Shown: piece after piece, positions 1 through 6,168 of the stretch
Layout of the letters: the number at the start of each line of letters is the position of its first letter
Numbering within the stretch: position 1 is the stretch's first letter
Made by a program: the position numbers and the translations under genes
Assembly: GCA_023390875.1 (NCBI GenBank)
Contig: JAEWCA010000118.1
Span: forward strand, 1 to 7,112
Reading direction: 5' to 3'
DNA length: 7,112 nucleotides
Source: Actinomycetes bacterium
GTDB taxonomy: Bacteria > Actinomycetota > Actinomycetes > Actinomycetales > Cellulomonadaceae
Notes under the pieces: model-generated
Told to the model about the DNA's origin: nothing
Database searches by the model: none
Seen by the model: the letters and a program-made list of their open reading frames with translations, nothing else

Positions 1-1
1 G

Positions 2-466
2 ATCGGCGCCGCGGCCGCCTCGACGCTGCTCGCCGGGTGCACGAGCGCCGTCCCCGTGAAGGTCGCACCGCACGCCACCGACCCCGTGTGCGCGAGCGTC
101 GTGCTCGCCACGCCCGACTCCCTCGGCGACGGCCTGCCGCGGCGGGACACGACGAGCCAGGCGACGACGGCGTGGGGCGACCCGGCCCACCCCGTCGTGC
201 TGCGGTGCGGCGTCGAGCCGCTCGGACCGACCACGGAGCACTGCGTCACGGTCGCGACGCCCGGCGGTGCGACCGTCGACTGGGTCGCGGTGGCCGACGA
301 CCCGGAGCACGAGGACACGAGCGCGTGGACGTTCACCACGTACGGCCGCGAGCCGGCGGTCGAGGTGCAGGTGCCGGCCGAGGTCGCCCAGGAGCGGTCG
401 ACCGCGTTCATCGACGCGCTCGGTCCGGCCGTCGACCGCACGGAGAAGACCCGCGAGTGCCTGTGA
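2..466 (+). CDS. DUF3515 family lipoprotein, 5'-truncated by the window edge
   Basis: The reading frame is open from base 2 to a TGA at 464-466, giving 154 visible residues. The fragment opens with the end of a signal peptide: a small hydrophobic run (GAAAASTLLAGC) finishing in a lipobox L-A-G-C with the Cys codon at 38-40, so the mature protein should be lipidated and anchored outside the membrane. The true start lies left of the window; the internal GTG at 56 is not a start because it would remove the lipobox. The mature part carries the DUF3515 pattern as I remember it: a DPVC segment, a WGDPAHPVVLRCGVEP block, then a Thr-rich stretch with Cys and a VDWVAV strand. Several Cys remain after the lipid-bearing one and could pair in disulfides. 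The function is unknown. It converges on ddl, 46 bp away, an arrangement also seen in mycobacteria. Family call is from motif memory. Confidence 0.82.
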   Translation: MGAAAASTLLAGCTSAVPVKVAPHATDPVCASVVLATPDSLGDGLPRRDTTSQATTAWGDPAHPVVLRCGVEPLGPTTEHCVTVATPGGATVDWVAVADDPEHEDTSAWTFTTYGREPAVEVQVPAEVAQERSTAFIDALGPAVDRTEKTRECL

Positions 467-512
467 CGGCGTGACCGCGCGGTCCTCGGCGGGCCGCTGA
501 GCGGACGAGCCG
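467..512. terminator. Possible bidirectional terminator between convergent genes
   Basis: The 46-bp gap between the convergent DUF3515 and ddl stop codons holds two short dyads. One is a perfect 12-bp palindrome at 473-484 (GACCGCGCGGTC). The other is CCGC-TGA-GCGG around 494-504. Neither is followed by a T run, and both stems are short, so termination activity is inferred mainly from position between convergent stops. Confidence 0.3.
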
Positions 513-1670
513 TCAGCGCAGCCCCGTGGGCCGGGCGAGCGCCAGCGCGAGGAGCTCGTCGACCAGCTCCGGGTACGTCACGCCGCTCGCCTGCCACATG
601 CGCGGGTACATCGAGAACGGGGTGAACCCGGGCATTGTGTTGATCTCGTTCACGACGACCCGGCCCTCGGGCGTGACGAACACGTCGACCCGGGCGATGC
701 CTTCGCACCCCACCGCCTCGAAGCTGCGGACCGCGACCTCCTGGACCTCCGCGACGACGTCCGGCGGCAGGTCGGCGGGGCACGCGAGCGTGACACCGCC
801 CTCGTCGAGGTACTTGGCCTCGAAGTCGTAGAACGCGTGCCGCGGGTCGGTCACGACGATCTCGCCCGGCAGCGACGCCCGCGGACGCTCGCCCGCACGG
901 CCACCGAGCACGCCGCACTCGATCTCGCGGCCCTCGATCGCCGCCTCGACGACGACCTTCGGGTCGTGCGCACGGGCGACCTCGACGGCCTGCTCGAGGT
1001 CGGCGAGGTCGTCGACCCGGGAGATGCCGAGGCTCGACCCGGCGCGGGCGGGCTTGACGAACAGCGGCAGCCCGAGCGCCTTGATCCGCGCGACGACACC
1101 CTCGGGGTCGCGCTCGAGCTCGCCGGGACGGATCACCTCGAACGGCCCGACGGGCAGGCCGTGGCCGGCGAGGACGAGCTTCATCATGTGCTTGTCCATG
1201 CCGACCGCCGACGCGAGCACCCCGGCGCCGACGTAGCGGACGTCCGCGAGCTCGAGCAGCCCCTGCAGCGTGCCGTCCTCGCCGAACGGGCCGTGCAGCA
1301 GCGGGAAGACGACGTCGACCTCGCCGACCGTCCGCGGCAGCAGGCCGCGCTCGAGGACCTGCACGTCGCGGTCGTCGGTCGCCTGCGGGAGCAGCACGTG
1401 CGTCGCGGTGTCCTCGACCTGCGGGAGCCGGCCGTCGGTGATCGCCCAGCGGTCCGGGTCGTCGTCCGCGAGGACCCAGCGCCCGGACGGCGTGATGCCG
1501 ACCGCGAGCACGTCGTACCGGTCGCGGTCGATCGCCCGGAGCACGCCGCCCGCCGTCGCGCAGCTGATCGAGTGCTCTCCCGACCGGCCGCCGAAGAGCA
1601 CCATGACGCGAGGTCGGGCGGACCGGGCGTCGGCGGGGGCGAGCTGCTGGGGATCGGGCGTGTCGTTCAT
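513..1670 (-). CDS. ddl: D-alanine--D-alanine ligase
   Basis: This ATP-grasp enzyme joins two D-alanines in the cytosol to give D-Ala-D-Ala, used by MurF to complete the UDP-MurNAc-pentapeptide. The protein is 385 residues, typical for actinobacterial Ddl. Visible motifs, in order, are GGRSGEHSIS at 27-36 (Glu32, substrate-binding), HGPFGEDG at 126-133, MDK at 158-160, the ATP-binding FVKPARAGSSLGIS at 204-217 (Lys206, Ser212), the omega-loop DFEAKY at 282-287 (Tyr287, the residue type that favours D-Ala over D-lactate), ARVDVF at 326-331, and the Mg-binding NEINTMPGFT at 341-350 (Glu342, Asn344). The ATG at 1670-1668 was chosen because homology begins about 20 residues later and the open frame upstream only mirrors the divergent gene. 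A later ATG at 1604-1602 (Met23) is possible but cuts close to the first strand. No Shine-Dalgarno precedes 1670; a TAGGGT -10-like box 8 nt upstream suggests a leaderless or nearly leaderless mRNA. Confidence 0.96.
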   Translation of the reverse strand: MNDTPDPQQLAPADARSARPRVMVLFGGRSGEHSISCATAGGVLRAIDRDRYDVLAVGITPSGRWVLADDDPDRWAITDGRLPQVEDTATHVLLPQATDDRDVQVLERGLLPRTVGEVDVVFPLLHGPFGEDGTLQGLLELADVRYVGAGVLASAVGMDKHMMKLVLAGHGLPVGPFEVIRPGELERDPEGVVARIKALGLPLFVKPARAGSSLGISRVDDLADLEQAVEVARAHDPKVVVEAAIEGREIECGVLGGRAGERPRASLPGEIVVTDPRHAFYDFEAKYLDEGGVTLACPADLPPDVVAEVQEVAVRSFEAVGCEGIARVDVFVTPEGRVVVNEINTMPGFTPFSMYPRMWQASGVTYPELVDELLALALARPTGLR

Positions 1671-1678
1671 CGCGGACG

Positions 1679-1684
1679 ACCCTA
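1679..1684 (-). promoter_or_regulatory. Candidate -10 box for leaderless ddl mRNA
   Basis: Read on the minus strand this is TAGGGT (TANNNT pattern), followed by 8 nt and then the ddl ATG. A start site 7 nt after the hexamer would leave a 5' leader of only 1-3 nt, fitting the absence of a Shine-Dalgarno sequence. I found no convincing -35 at 16-19 nt spacing, so the call rests on the -10 and its spacing. Confidence 0.45.
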
Positions 1685-1742
1685 CCGGGCGCCGGCCGCG
1701 GTCCCGACGTCCCACGCGTCCGTCCCCCGGACGAGCGACGCG

Positions 1743-1748
1743 TACCCT
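1743..1748 (+). promoter_or_regulatory. Candidate -10 box for leaderless mRNA of the PLP enzyme gene
   Basis: TACCCT (TANNNT) is followed by exactly 6 nt and then the ATG at 1755. This puts the A of ATG at +1 if the hexamer occupies -12 to -7, the textbook geometry of actinobacterial leaderless promoters. No purine-rich Shine-Dalgarno lies in the 25 nt before the ATG. The -35 region is weak. The box lies in the 84-bp divergent region shared with ddl. Confidence 0.55.
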
Positions 1749-1754
1749 GCACGC

Positions 1755-2912
1755 ATGCCCGACCACCGCGCCCTGTCCCCCGCCACGAACGCCGTCGCCG
1801 CCGGCCGCCCCGACCGGGTGCAGGGGACGCCGGTGAACCCGGCGATCGTGCTGTCCTCGACGTACGTCTCGCAGGGCAAGGTGCCGACGGGCGAGCACTT
1901 CTACGCGCGCGCGGGCACCGAGACGTGGCACCCGCTCGAGCAGACCCTCGGGGTGCTCGAGGGCTCCGCGCACCCCGCAGTGCTCTTCGCGTCGGGCATG
2001 GCGTCGATCGCGGCGGCGATGTCGCTCGTTCCGCCCGGCGGCCACCTCGTGGTCCCGCGCCACGCGTACAACGTGACGATCGCGTACGCCCGCGACCTCG
2101 GCGTCCGCTCGGGGATCGGGCTCACGCTCGTCGACATCGCCGACACCGACGAGGTCGTCGCGGCCGTCCGCGGCACCGACCGGCCCGCGTCGATGCTGTG
2201 GGTCGAGACGCCGACGAACCCGATGCTCGAGGTCGCCGACCTGCCCGTGCTCGTCGAGGAGGCGCACGCGGTGGGGGCCCTCGTGGCGGCCGACAACACG
2301 TTCGCGACCCCGCTCGGCCAGCGACCCCTGGCGTTCGGCGCCGACGTCGTCGTGCACTCCGTGACGAAGTACCTCGCCGGCCACTCGGACGTGGTGCTCG
2401 GCGCGGCGCTCGCCGACGACCCCGAGCTGTTCGAGCGCCTGCGCGCCTACCGCACGCTGCACGGCGCGATCGCGGGTCCCACGGAGGCCTGGCTGGCCCT
2501 GCGGGGCGTCCGGACGCTCGCGCTGCGGGTCGAGCGGTCCCAGGCGAACGCCGCCGAGCTCGCGCGCCGGCTCGCCGACCACCCGGCCGTCGCGGAGGTC
2601 CGGCACCCGAGCCTGCCGAGCGACCCCGGCCACGAGCGGGCGGCCCGGCTGATGGACGGCTTCGGTTCGATCATCGGCGTCCGGCCCGTCGGCGGCGTCG
2701 CGGCGGCCGACGCGGTCGTCGCGGCCCTCGAGCTGTGGATGCCGGCGACGAGTCTCGGCGGCGTCGAGTCGAGCCTCGAGCGGCGCCGTCGCTTCCCCCT
2801 CGAGTCGGCGACCGTGCCCGAGGACCTGCTGCGGCTGTCCGTCGGCGTCGAGGACGTCGAGGACCTGTGGGCGGACCTCGACCAGGCGCTGCGGTCCGTC
2901 AGCGTGGTCTGA
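1755..2912 (+). CDS. Trans-sulfuration-type PLP enzyme (cystathionine gamma-synthase/lyase-like)
   Basis: A 385-residue Cys/Met-metabolism PLP enzyme, the usual length. Fold-type I landmarks are the YAR at 50-52 (phosphate contact to the neighbouring subunit), FASGMASI at 78-85 (phosphate loop), Tyr105 in the ring-stacking position, ETPTNP at 151-156, ADNTFATP at 179-186 (Asp180 to the pyridine nitrogen), the Schiff-base lysine Lys205 in SVTKYLAGHSD, SLGGVES at 333-339, and Arg360 in LLRLSVGVE (substrate carboxylate). It is cytosolic and probably acts in methionine, cysteine or cystathionine turnover. The exact reaction cannot be read off: the usual NPT after the YxR motif is replaced by TET (55-57), and the usual region after GGVES is replaced by LERRRRF (341-347), a pattern I associate loosely with an actinobacterial subfamily of cystathionine lyase-like proteins. 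The start is the ATG that homology and the -10 box at 1743 both favour. It is divergent from ddl and convergent on gpsA, so transcribed alone. Confidence 0.9.
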   Translation: MPDHRALSPATNAVAAGRPDRVQGTPVNPAIVLSSTYVSQGKVPTGEHFYARAGTETWHPLEQTLGVLEGSAHPAVLFASGMASIAAAMSLVPPGGHLVVPRHAYNVTIAYARDLGVRSGIGLTLVDIADTDEVVAAVRGTDRPASMLWVETPTNPMLEVADLPVLVEEAHAVGALVAADNTFATPLGQRPLAFGADVVVHSVTKYLAGHSDVVLGAALADDPELFERLRAYRTLHGAIAGPTEAWLALRGVRTLALRVERSQANAAELARRLADHPAVAEVRHPSLPSDPGHERAARLMDGFGSIIGVRPVGGVAAADAVVAALELWMPATSLGGVESSLERRRRFPLESATVPEDLLRLSVGVEDVEDLWADLDQALRSVSVV

Positions 2913-2924
2913 CGCCGCGACGGC

Positions 2925-3968
2925 TCAGGCGCCCTCGGCCTTGTGGGGCCGGGCGAGCAGCAGCGGCGCGAGCTGGTCGACGGGCAGCCCCTCGTGGAGC
3001 ACCCGGACGACCGCGTGCGTGATCGGCATCTCGACGCCGAGCGACGTCGCGAGCTCGAGCACCGACCGGCACGACTTCACGCCCTCGGCGGTCCCGCCGG
3101 TCGCGGCGATCGCCTCGTCGAGCGACATGCCGCGGCCGATGTGTCCGCCGAGCGTGTGGTTGCGCGAGTCCGGGGACGCGCACGTCGCCATGAGGTCGCC
3201 CATGCCGGCGAGCCCGGGGAACGTGTCCGCGTCGGCGCCGAGCGCGAGCCCGAGCCGGGTGATCTCGACGAGGCCGCGCGTGATGACGGTCGCCATGGTG
3301 TTGTAGCCGAGCCCGCGCCCCTGCGAGATGCCGACCGCCAGCGCGATGACGTTCTTCACGGCGCCGCACAGCTCGACACCCACGACGTCACGGTTCGTGT
3401 ACGGGCGGAAGTACGACGACGCGCACGCGCGCGCGACGAGCTGCGACGTCGCGTCGCTCGTCGAGGCGATCACCGTGGCCGTGGGCTGGCGGCGGGCGAT
3501 CTCGCGGGCCAGGTTCGGCCCCGACACGACCGCCACCCGGTCCTCCGGGATCGCGAGCGCCTCGGCGACGACCTCGCTCATCCGGCGGTCCGTCGACAGT
3601 TCGACGCCCTTCATGAGCGAGACCGCGACCGTCTGCGGCCCGATCGCGTCCCGCAGCGGCTCGAGCGTGAGCCGGGCGACCTGCGACGGGACGGCCACGG
3701 CGACGATGTCCGCCCCGGCGAGCGCCGCGCGCACGTCCGTGGTCGCGGTCACGCGTGCGGGCAGCTCGATGCCCGGCAGGTACGCCTCGTTGCGGTGGTC
3801 CTCGGTGATCTGGCGGCACGTCTTCTCGTCGCGCCCCCACACCGTGACGTCGCAGCCCGCGTCGGCCATGACGGCGGCGAACGTGGTGCCCCAGCTGCCC
3901 GCGCCGAGCACCGCGGCGCGCAACGTGTGACGGGACCCGTCGTCGGGCGGCATGACGTCCGCCGTCAC
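2925..3968 (-). CDS. gpsA: Glycerol-3-phosphate dehydrogenase [NAD(P)+]
   Basis: GpsA reduces dihydroxyacetone phosphate to sn-glycerol-3-phosphate in the cytosol, feeding phospholipid synthesis. The 347-residue product has an N-terminal Rossmann fold with AVLGAGSWGTTFA (GxGxxG, Gly22-Gly27), the dinucleotide-strand VTVWGRD at 41-47, AVPSQ at 92-96, SLMKG at 117-121 (Lys120), VVSGPNLAREI at 147-157, catalytic Lys205 in GAVKNVIALA, GMGDLMATC at 255-263 (Asp258), SRNHTLG at 268-274 with the substrate-binding Arg-Asn pair, and EGVKS at 295-299. The GTG start at 3968-3966 overlaps the upstream plsC-like stop as GTGA, a classic coupling arrangement. A GGAG sits only 2 nt before it, which is close. 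The ATG at 3953-3951 (five codons later, with a weak GGCGGA upstream) is the alternative. The gene ends 12 bp from the convergent PLP gene. Confidence 0.95.
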   Translation of the reverse strand: MTADVMPPDDGSRHTLRAAVLGAGSWGTTFAAVMADAGCDVTVWGRDEKTCRQITEDHRNEAYLPGIELPARVTATTDVRAALAGADIVAVAVPSQVARLTLEPLRDAIGPQTVAVSLMKGVELSTDRRMSEVVAEALAIPEDRVAVVSGPNLAREIARRQPTATVIASTSDATSQLVARACASSYFRPYTNRDVVGVELCGAVKNVIALAVGISQGRGLGYNTMATVITRGLVEITRLGLALGADADTFPGLAGMGDLMATCASPDSRNHTLGGHIGRGMSLDEAIAATGGTAEGVKSCRSVLELATSLGVEMPITHAVVRVLHEGLPVDQLAPLLLARPHKAEGA

Positions 3969-4726
3969 AGCTCCGGCCTCGTCGCGTGGTCGCCCCCCAC
4001 GGGCTTCTCGCCGGCGGCCTTGGCCTTGCGCATGTCGTAACGGACCGCGGGCGCGCTCTCGCCGCGGATGTCCTCGAGCAGCACCGTGATGGCGTCCATG
4101 ACGCGGTCCGTCGCCTCACGCAGCGTCGCGGTGTCGCGCGGCCGGTCGTACAGGTCGTCGAGGTTGACGGGCGGCCCGGCGACGATCGTGACGAGCTTGC
4201 GCGGGAACGGCTTGAGCAGCTTCTTGTACCGCCCGAGCAGGTTCTGCGGGCCCCACTGGGCGATCGGGATGACAGGCGCCCGGGTCGCGAGCGCGAGACG
4301 GGCGATCCCCGTCTTGCCCGTCATCGGCCACAGGTCCGGCTCGCGCGTCAGCGTGCCCTCCGGGAACACCGCGACGCACTCCCCCGCCTCGACGGCCGCG
4401 ACGGCGGCGTCGAGCGACTCACCGGCCGCCGACGTGTTCCGGTGCACCGGGATCTGGCCCGTCGACGTGAGCACGCCGCGCACCACCGGGACCTTGAACA
4501 GCGACGCCTTCGCGAGGATCTTCGGCGCGAACCCGTTGTCCCACAGGAAGTGCGCGAACGTCAGCGGGTCGACGTTCGTCATGTGGTTGCTGGCCGCGAT
4601 GAAGCCGCGGTCCGTGGGCAGGTTCTCGACGCCCCGCCAGTCACGGCGCGTGACCGCGCGCAGCGGCGGACGAAGGATGTGGGCGACCACGCGGTACGCG
4701 CGGTTGGAACGGGCCGGCGGTTGCAC
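3965..4726 (-). CDS. PlsC-like 1-acyl-sn-glycerol-3-phosphate acyltransferase
   Basis: This belongs to the acyltransferase family that transfers an acyl chain to lysophosphatidic acid at the inner face of the membrane. With the GTG start the product is 253 residues. All four family motifs are present: NHMTNVD at 47-53 (HX4D, catalytic His48 and Asp53), GQIPVHRN at 90-97, FPEGTLT at 121-127 (acceptor-phosphate binding) and VIPIAQWG at 152-159. There is no clear transmembrane helix; the basic, amphipathic N-terminus could dock on the membrane. The C-terminal tail is charged. The start is uncertain. GTG 4726-4724 lies 20 nt after the murA stop with no Shine-Dalgarno but a TAGCAT box 8 nt upstream; GTG 4690-4688 would give 241 residues. 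It is overlapped at its end by gpsA, whose product supplies the phospholipid backbone, which supports a lipid role. Acceptor specificity within the family cannot be told. Confidence 0.88.
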   Translation of the reverse strand: MQPPARSNRAYRVVAHILRPPLRAVTRRDWRGVENLPTDRGFIAASNHMTNVDPLTFAHFLWDNGFAPKILAKASLFKVPVVRGVLTSTGQIPVHRNTSAAGESLDAAVAAVEAGECVAVFPEGTLTREPDLWPMTGKTGIARLALATRAPVIPIAQWGPQNLLGRYKKLLKPFPRKLVTIVAGPPVNLDDLYDRPRDTATLREATDRVMDAITVLLEDIRGESAPAVRYDMRKAKAAGEKPVGGDHATRPEL

Positions 4727-4734
4727 GAGAGCCG

Positions 4735-4740
4735 ATGCTA
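4735..4740 (-). promoter_or_regulatory. Possible internal -10 box for plsC-like gene
   Basis: Minus-strand TAGCAT lies in the 20-nt murA-plsC gap with 8 nt before the GTG at 4726, the same spacing as the ddl box, and both are preceded by GG. No Shine-Dalgarno precedes the GTG. No good -35 is visible. The gap is short enough that read-through from murA is also expected, so this is tentative. Confidence 0.25.
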
Positions 4741-4746
4741 CCGGGA

Positions 4747-6063
4747 TCAGTCGCGGCTGAACTCGGCGCCGAGCGCCTCGAGCTTCTCCGCGAAGCGCTC
4801 GTACCCCCGGTCGATGAGGCTGATGCCCCGCACCGCCGACGTGCCCTTCGCCGTGAGCGCCGCGATGAGGTGGCTGAAGCCGCCCCGCAGGTCCGGCACC
4901 TCGATGTCCGCCGCCGCGAGCGGCGTCGGGCCGCTGATGACCGCCGAGTGGTAGAAGTTGCGCTGCCCGAACCGGCACGGCCGGCCACCGAGGCACTCCT
5001 TGTAGACCTGGATCGTCGCGCCCATGCCCACGAGCGCGTCGACGAACCCGAACCGGTTCTCGTACACCGTCTCGTGCACGATCGACAGGCCCTTCGCCTG
5101 CGTCAGGGCGACCACGAGCGGCTGCTGCCAGTCCGTCATGAACCCGGGGTGGACGTCCGTCTCGAGCTGGATCGACCGCAGGTCGCCACCCGGGTGGTAG
5201 AAGCGGATGCCGTCGTCGTCCACCGCGAACTCGCCGCCGACCTTGCGGAACGTGTTGAGGAACGTCGTCATCTCGGGCTGCGTCGCGCCGCGCACGTACA
5301 CGTCGCCGCCCGTCGCCAGCGCGGCCGACGCCCACGACGCCGCCTCGATCCGGTCCGCGAGCGCCGTGTGCTGGAACCCGACGAGACGGTCGACGCCCTC
5401 GATGCGGATCACGCGGTCGGTGTCGACCGAGATGATCGCGCCCATCTTCTGCAGGACGTTGATGAGGTCCATGATCTCGGGCTCGATCGCGGCCCCGGCG
5501 AGCTCGGTGATGCCCTCCGCGCGCACGGCCGTGAGCAGCAGCTGCTCCGTCGCGCCGACGCTCGGGTACGGCAGGGCGATCTTGGTGCCCTGCAGCCGCC
5601 GCGGCGCACGGATGTGGATGCCGCTGTCCTGCTTCTCCACGACCGCGCCGAACTGCCGCAGGATGTCGAGGTGGTAGTTGATGGGCCGGTCGCCGATGCG
5701 GCAGCCGCCCAGGTCGGGGATGAACGCCTCGCCGAGCCGGTGCAGCAGCGGGCCGCAGAACAGGATCGGGATGCGGCTCGACCCGGCGTGCGCGTCGATG
5801 TCCGCGACGTGCGCCGACTCGACGTCCGTCGGGTCGAGGTGCAGCACGCCCGCGTCGGCGTCCGCGTCGACCCGGACGCCGTGCAGCTCGAGCAGACCCG
5901 TCACCACGCCGACGTCGCGGATCTGGGGGACGTTGCGCAGCACGCTCGGCGTCTCGCCCAGCAGCGCGGCCACCATGGCCTTCGAGACGAAGTTCTTGGC
6001 TCCGCGGACGGTGATCTCCCCCGACAGGGGGTTGCCACCGTTGACGTACAGCAGGTCGCTCAT
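4747..6063 (-). CDS. murA: UDP-N-acetylglucosamine 1-carboxyvinyltransferase
   Basis: MurA transfers enolpyruvate from PEP to UDP-GlcNAc, the first committed step of peptidoglycan synthesis, in the cytosol. The 438-residue product is a full-length EPSP-synthase-like double domain. Landmarks are RGAKNFVSKAM at 20-30 (Lys23-Asn24), RNVPQIRDV at 43-51, the catalytic loop LGGCRIGDRP at 118-127 with Cys121, PSVGATEQ at 167-174, PEIMDLINVLQKMGA at 195-209, HPGFMTDWQQP at 305-315 (Asp311 in the position of the catalytic Asp), ETVYENRFGF at 331-340, DLRGGFSHLIAAL at 391-403 and IDRGYERFAEKL at 417-428. The FVSK and DLRGGFSHL variants match an actinobacterial/bifidobacterial MurA type as I remember it, rather than the E. 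coli form. The ATG at 6063 was chosen because homology begins at once (MSDLLYVNGG); a GGGAG lies about 11 nt upstream. In-frame GTGs at 6084 and 6141 are less likely. Confidence 0.95.
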   Translation of the reverse strand: MSDLLYVNGGNPLSGEITVRGAKNFVSKAMVAALLGETPSVLRNVPQIRDVGVVTGLLELHGVRVDADADAGVLHLDPTDVESAHVADIDAHAGSSRIPILFCGPLLHRLGEAFIPDLGGCRIGDRPINYHLDILRQFGAVVEKQDSGIHIRAPRRLQGTKIALPYPSVGATEQLLLTAVRAEGITELAGAAIEPEIMDLINVLQKMGAIISVDTDRVIRIEGVDRLVGFQHTALADRIEAASWASAALATGGDVYVRGATQPEMTTFLNTFRKVGGEFAVDDDGIRFYHPGGDLRSIQLETDVHPGFMTDWQQPLVVALTQAKGLSIVHETVYENRFGFVDALVGMGATIQVYKECLGGRPCRFGQRNFYHSAVISGPTPLAAADIEVPDLRGGFSHLIAALTAKGTSAVRGISLIDRGYERFAEKLEALGAEFSRD

Positions 6064-6151
6064 GGACTCATCGTCTCCCACGCACAGGTGTGCTCCTGAC
6101 CGCGGCCCGCTCGGCACGCCGTCGTCCCGCGAAACCTTCACATCTCCGGAA

Positions 6152-6168
6152 AGGGCGCTCGTCGCCCT
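6152..6168 (-). terminator. Hairpin at the hup stop codon, possible terminator or attenuator
   Basis: On the minus strand AGGGCG, a 5-nt loop ACGAG, and CGCCCT form a perfect 6-bp GC-rich stem, followed by only two further Ts. The stem begins inside the hup TAG stop codon. It could reduce read-through into murA, which begins 103 nt after hup, or stabilise the hup 3' end. The short T run makes strong intrinsic termination unlikely. Confidence 0.4.

Noticed and set aside
837..1754. Plus-strand open frame upstream of the PLP gene ATG, antisense to ddl, which would extend the protein to 691 residues
   Set aside because: It mirrors ddl codon bias, has Arg/Asp/Pro-rich content with no recognisable domain, and PLP-enzyme homology begins only after the ATG at 1755.
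1671..2633. Minus-strand open frame that would extend Ddl N-terminally to 706 residues
   Set aside because: It is antisense to the PLP enzyme gene and low in complexity; Ddl homology starts shortly after the ATG at 1670.
2914..2924. GCCG-CGA-CGGC dyad between the convergent PLP gene and gpsA stops
   Set aside because: A 4-bp stem without a T run is too weak to call a terminator in DNA of this composition.
2941..4040. Long plus-strand open frames antisense to gpsA and murA
   Set aside because: They are Arg-rich mirror frames typical of high-GC DNA with no domain signature, and the minus-strand genes are unambiguous.
4727..5335. Minus-strand extension of the plsC-like frame through murA
   Set aside because: It overlaps murA in another frame and has no PlsC-like content; the acyltransferase domain begins well after 4726.
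6060..6071. Tiny ORF ATG-AGT-CCA-TGA whose stop overlaps the murA start as ATGA
   Set aside because: It has only three codons and its nearest GGGAGA is 2 nt away, too close for initiation. A regulatory leader is conceivable but chance is more likely.
6064..6141. In-frame N-terminal extension of MurA from GTG 6141 or GTG 6084
   Set aside because: The added residues have no MurA counterpart; the family begins within a few residues of the ATG at 6063.
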